Assembly (NCBI GenBank): GCA_964595055.1
Contig: CAZQOV010000011.1
Coordinates: forward strand, 1-34,887
Reading direction: 5' to 3'
Source: CAYRTD01 sp964595055
GTDB taxonomy: Bacteria > Bacteroidota > Bacteroidia > Bacteroidales > GCA-2748055
DNA: 34,887 bases
The notes beneath the pieces were generated by a model. The model saw only the letters and a program-made list of their open reading frames with translations, was not told the DNA's origin and made no database searches. A program made the position numbers and the translations under genes. This document shows, in pieces, positions 33,478-34,887 of this stretch. Each line of letters starts with the position of its first letter. The first letter of the stretch is position 1.

Positions 33478-34839
33478 TTATTGTGTACCGAGGTAAGAGC
33501 GAACGCACCTGAAACCAATGTATGATTTTGCTGTGTCCTGATATTCAAAATCTCTGGAACTCACCTGCAGATAATAAGCGACATCTTTCCAGGATCCGCC
33601 TCTTATGATTTTTCTTTTCATGACGGGGGGATCGTCGGGTTTAGCATTATACTTATAATCCGGGTTCATATTATGCGTGAACGTCCAGGCCGACTCATCA
33701 TAGGCACTACTGGTCCATTCGGATACATTACCTGCCATATCATATAAACCATATTCGTTGGGTGCATAATTACCTACTCTGGAAGGGATCAATGAACCAT
33801 CGTCGATATAGTTACCTCTGAGAGGTTTAAAGTTTGCCACAAAACAACCCAGCTGATTTCGGGTGTAAGGTCCACCCCAGGGATACATGCTCTGTGTCAG
33901 ATTGCCTCTGGCAGCGTATTCCCACTCACCGTCGCTGGGGAGCCTGTAATCCTGAACGAAAGGTTGATCCTGGCTGGCCAGAGCCGAGTTCAGATACTGA
34001 GTTCTCCAGATGGAGAAAGCATTGGCTTGTTCCCAGGTAACCCCAACCAAAGGATAGTTGTCGTAGGAAGGATGCCAGAAATAAAGATTCGCATAAGGTT
34101 CATTAAATGAATAGGTAAAATCTGAAATCCATACAAGCGTATCCGGATAAACGGGGATTTGTTTTTTGAAGACGAAAGATTGCCTTCCTTCAACTTCCGA
34201 GACGGTACCATCAGGATTGGTTACTGCCCCTTCATATTCCTGCGTGGAATAATTAAATTTATTGGTCCTTTTTGCGGCCTGCTGGAGATCGATCCAATAA
34301 TAGGAATAGATGAGTTTTTCGACAGCCAGCTGCCTGCGGCCGAAGAACTGTGCATCACCGGTGTAATAAAGGCCGATGCGGTCTAAAGCTGCCTGGACAT
34401 CTCCGTTTTCATCATCATATTCAATCTCTGTTTCCCAGTTGATGCGGGGAGACTCCTGCCCGTTTTTATTCATCATGATCGGATTATCATCCCTGTCTTT
34501 CAGGATGTAATCTTCAATCTGATCATCAACAAGTGCCTGTCTGATAAGCGAATCTTTTACCCAATAAACGAACTGGCGATACTCATTGTTAGTAATTTCG
34601 GTTTCGTCCATCCAAAAGGCGTCTACTGTAACGGTTTTTGATCCTTTATTTTGCATAAAGGCAATGTCCTGATCACTGGGGCCCATAATGAAACTACCGG
34701 CAGGAACAAATACCATACCGTAGGGGTCGGGTTCAGAATAGGCTTTCCGGCCTTGAACACCAACTAATTCCCCGTTGTTGTAGTTGGAACAACTGCCAAG
34801 GATTGCCAACATGATCAGCAAGGAAAATGTCTTTTTCAT
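33478..34839 (-). CDS. gldK: T9SS/gliding lipoprotein GldK (FGE-sulfatase fold)
   Basis: 453 residues from the ATG at 34839, which gives the lipoprotein signal MKKTFSLLIMLAILGSC with Cys17. An upstream TTG at 34878 adds 13 unsupported residues. The FGE-sulfatase (SUMF1) fold is shown by GMVFVPAGSFIMGPSDQD, WMDETEITNNEYRQFVYW, YPLVGVTWEQANAFSIWR, YRLPSDGEWEYAARG, YDMAGNVSEWTSSAYD, IIRGGSWKD and IGFRCVR. GldK forms the outer-membrane ring with GldN. It is first in the gldKLMN set, and its promoter probably lies beyond the window. Confidence 0.94.
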   Translation of the reverse strand: MKKTFSLLIMLAILGSCSNYNNGELVGVQGRKAYSEPDPYGMVFVPAGSFIMGPSDQDIAFMQNKGSKTVTVDAFWMDETEITNNEYRQFVYWVKDSLIRQALVDDQIEDYILKDRDDNPIMMNKNGQESPRINWETEIEYDDENGDVQAALDRIGLYYTGDAQFFGRRQLAVEKLIYSYYWIDLQQAAKRTNKFNYSTQEYEGAVTNPDGTVSEVEGRQSFVFKKQIPVYPDTLVWISDFTYSFNEPYANLYFWHPSYDNYPLVGVTWEQANAFSIWRTQYLNSALASQDQPFVQDYRLPSDGEWEYAARGNLTQSMYPWGGPYTRNQLGCFVANFKPLRGNYIDDGSLIPSRVGNYAPNEYGLYDMAGNVSEWTSSAYDESAWTFTHNMNPDYKYNAKPDDPPVMKRKIIRGGSWKDVAYYLQVSSRDFEYQDTAKSYIGFRCVRSYLGTQ

Positions 34840-34887
34840 AACTTTCTGGGTATTATTTGCAAAAAACAATCTTTTCAAAACGAAAAT

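Overview
The window is a chromosomal segment of a Bacteroidota bacterium. The evidence is the complete gldK-gldL-gldM-gldN motor/secretin-associated cluster of the type IX secretion system (T9SS), a SprB-like giant adhesin followed by a PorP/SprF protein, several protein families largely confined to the phylum (DUF4296, DUF4834, DUF5723), and promoter elements of the Bacteroidota form TAnnTTTG. I favour a Bacteroidales/Marinilabiliales-like or related lineage, but genus cannot be set from this sequence. No tRNA, rRNA, CRISPR array, insertion sequence or prophage gene was found; the region is mostly ordinary core chromosome with scattered small repeats.

Layout. 1-3004 (+): 3' end of asnS, rpoN (sigma-54) and a PAP2-like membrane protein. 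3005-3484: non-coding, holding two copies of a dispersed hairpin repeat. 3485-5084 (-): DUF4296 lipoprotein gene followed by an amidohydrolase interrupted by an in-frame amber codon. 5380-12645 (-): a 2119-residue SprB-repeat adhesin with a T9SS C-terminal domain, then its PorP/SprF partner. 12845-15237 (-): rbfA, a methyltransferase and a LolC/E-type permease. 15265-15740: non-coding, with a third hairpin repeat and a 26-bp perfect inverted repeat. 15741-16730 (+): trpS. 17059-18800 (-): a CarH-like cobalamin-binding protein overlapping a soluble histidine kinase. 19060-19749 (-): ung. 19866-20180: remains of a decayed reading frame. 20306-26635 (+): a membrane-anchored DUF3352-like/beta-propeller protein, a large lipoprotein, a DUF5723 outer-membrane protein and a DUF4834 protein. 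27069-28558 (-): mlaE-mlaF. 28728-29822 (+): manC. 29990-34839 (-): gldK, gldL, gldM, gldN.

How the parts work together. GldL/GldM form the proton-driven inner-membrane motor, and GldK/GldN the periplasmic/outer-membrane ring of the T9SS. The SprB-like protein carries the CHU_C/type-B sorting domain that this machine recognises, and the PorP/SprF protein next to it is the usual outer-membrane partner for such cargo. MlaE/MlaF and the LolC/E-type permease serve outer-membrane lipid and lipoprotein traffic.

The most interesting candidate is the two-gene cobalamin-protein/histidine-kinase unit at 17059-18800. The small protein has the Trp-x9-Glu-His signature of the CarH/LitR photoreceptors plus a cobalamin-ligating ExHxxG motif. 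It lacks a DNA-binding domain and the His next to Trp that CarH uses for its light adduct, and it is translationally coupled (TAATG) to a cytosolic kinase without a response regulator beside it. Other points of note are the amber-interrupted amidohydrolase, a super-repeat of exactly 729 bp inside the adhesin gene, and compensatory stem changes in the dispersed repeat.
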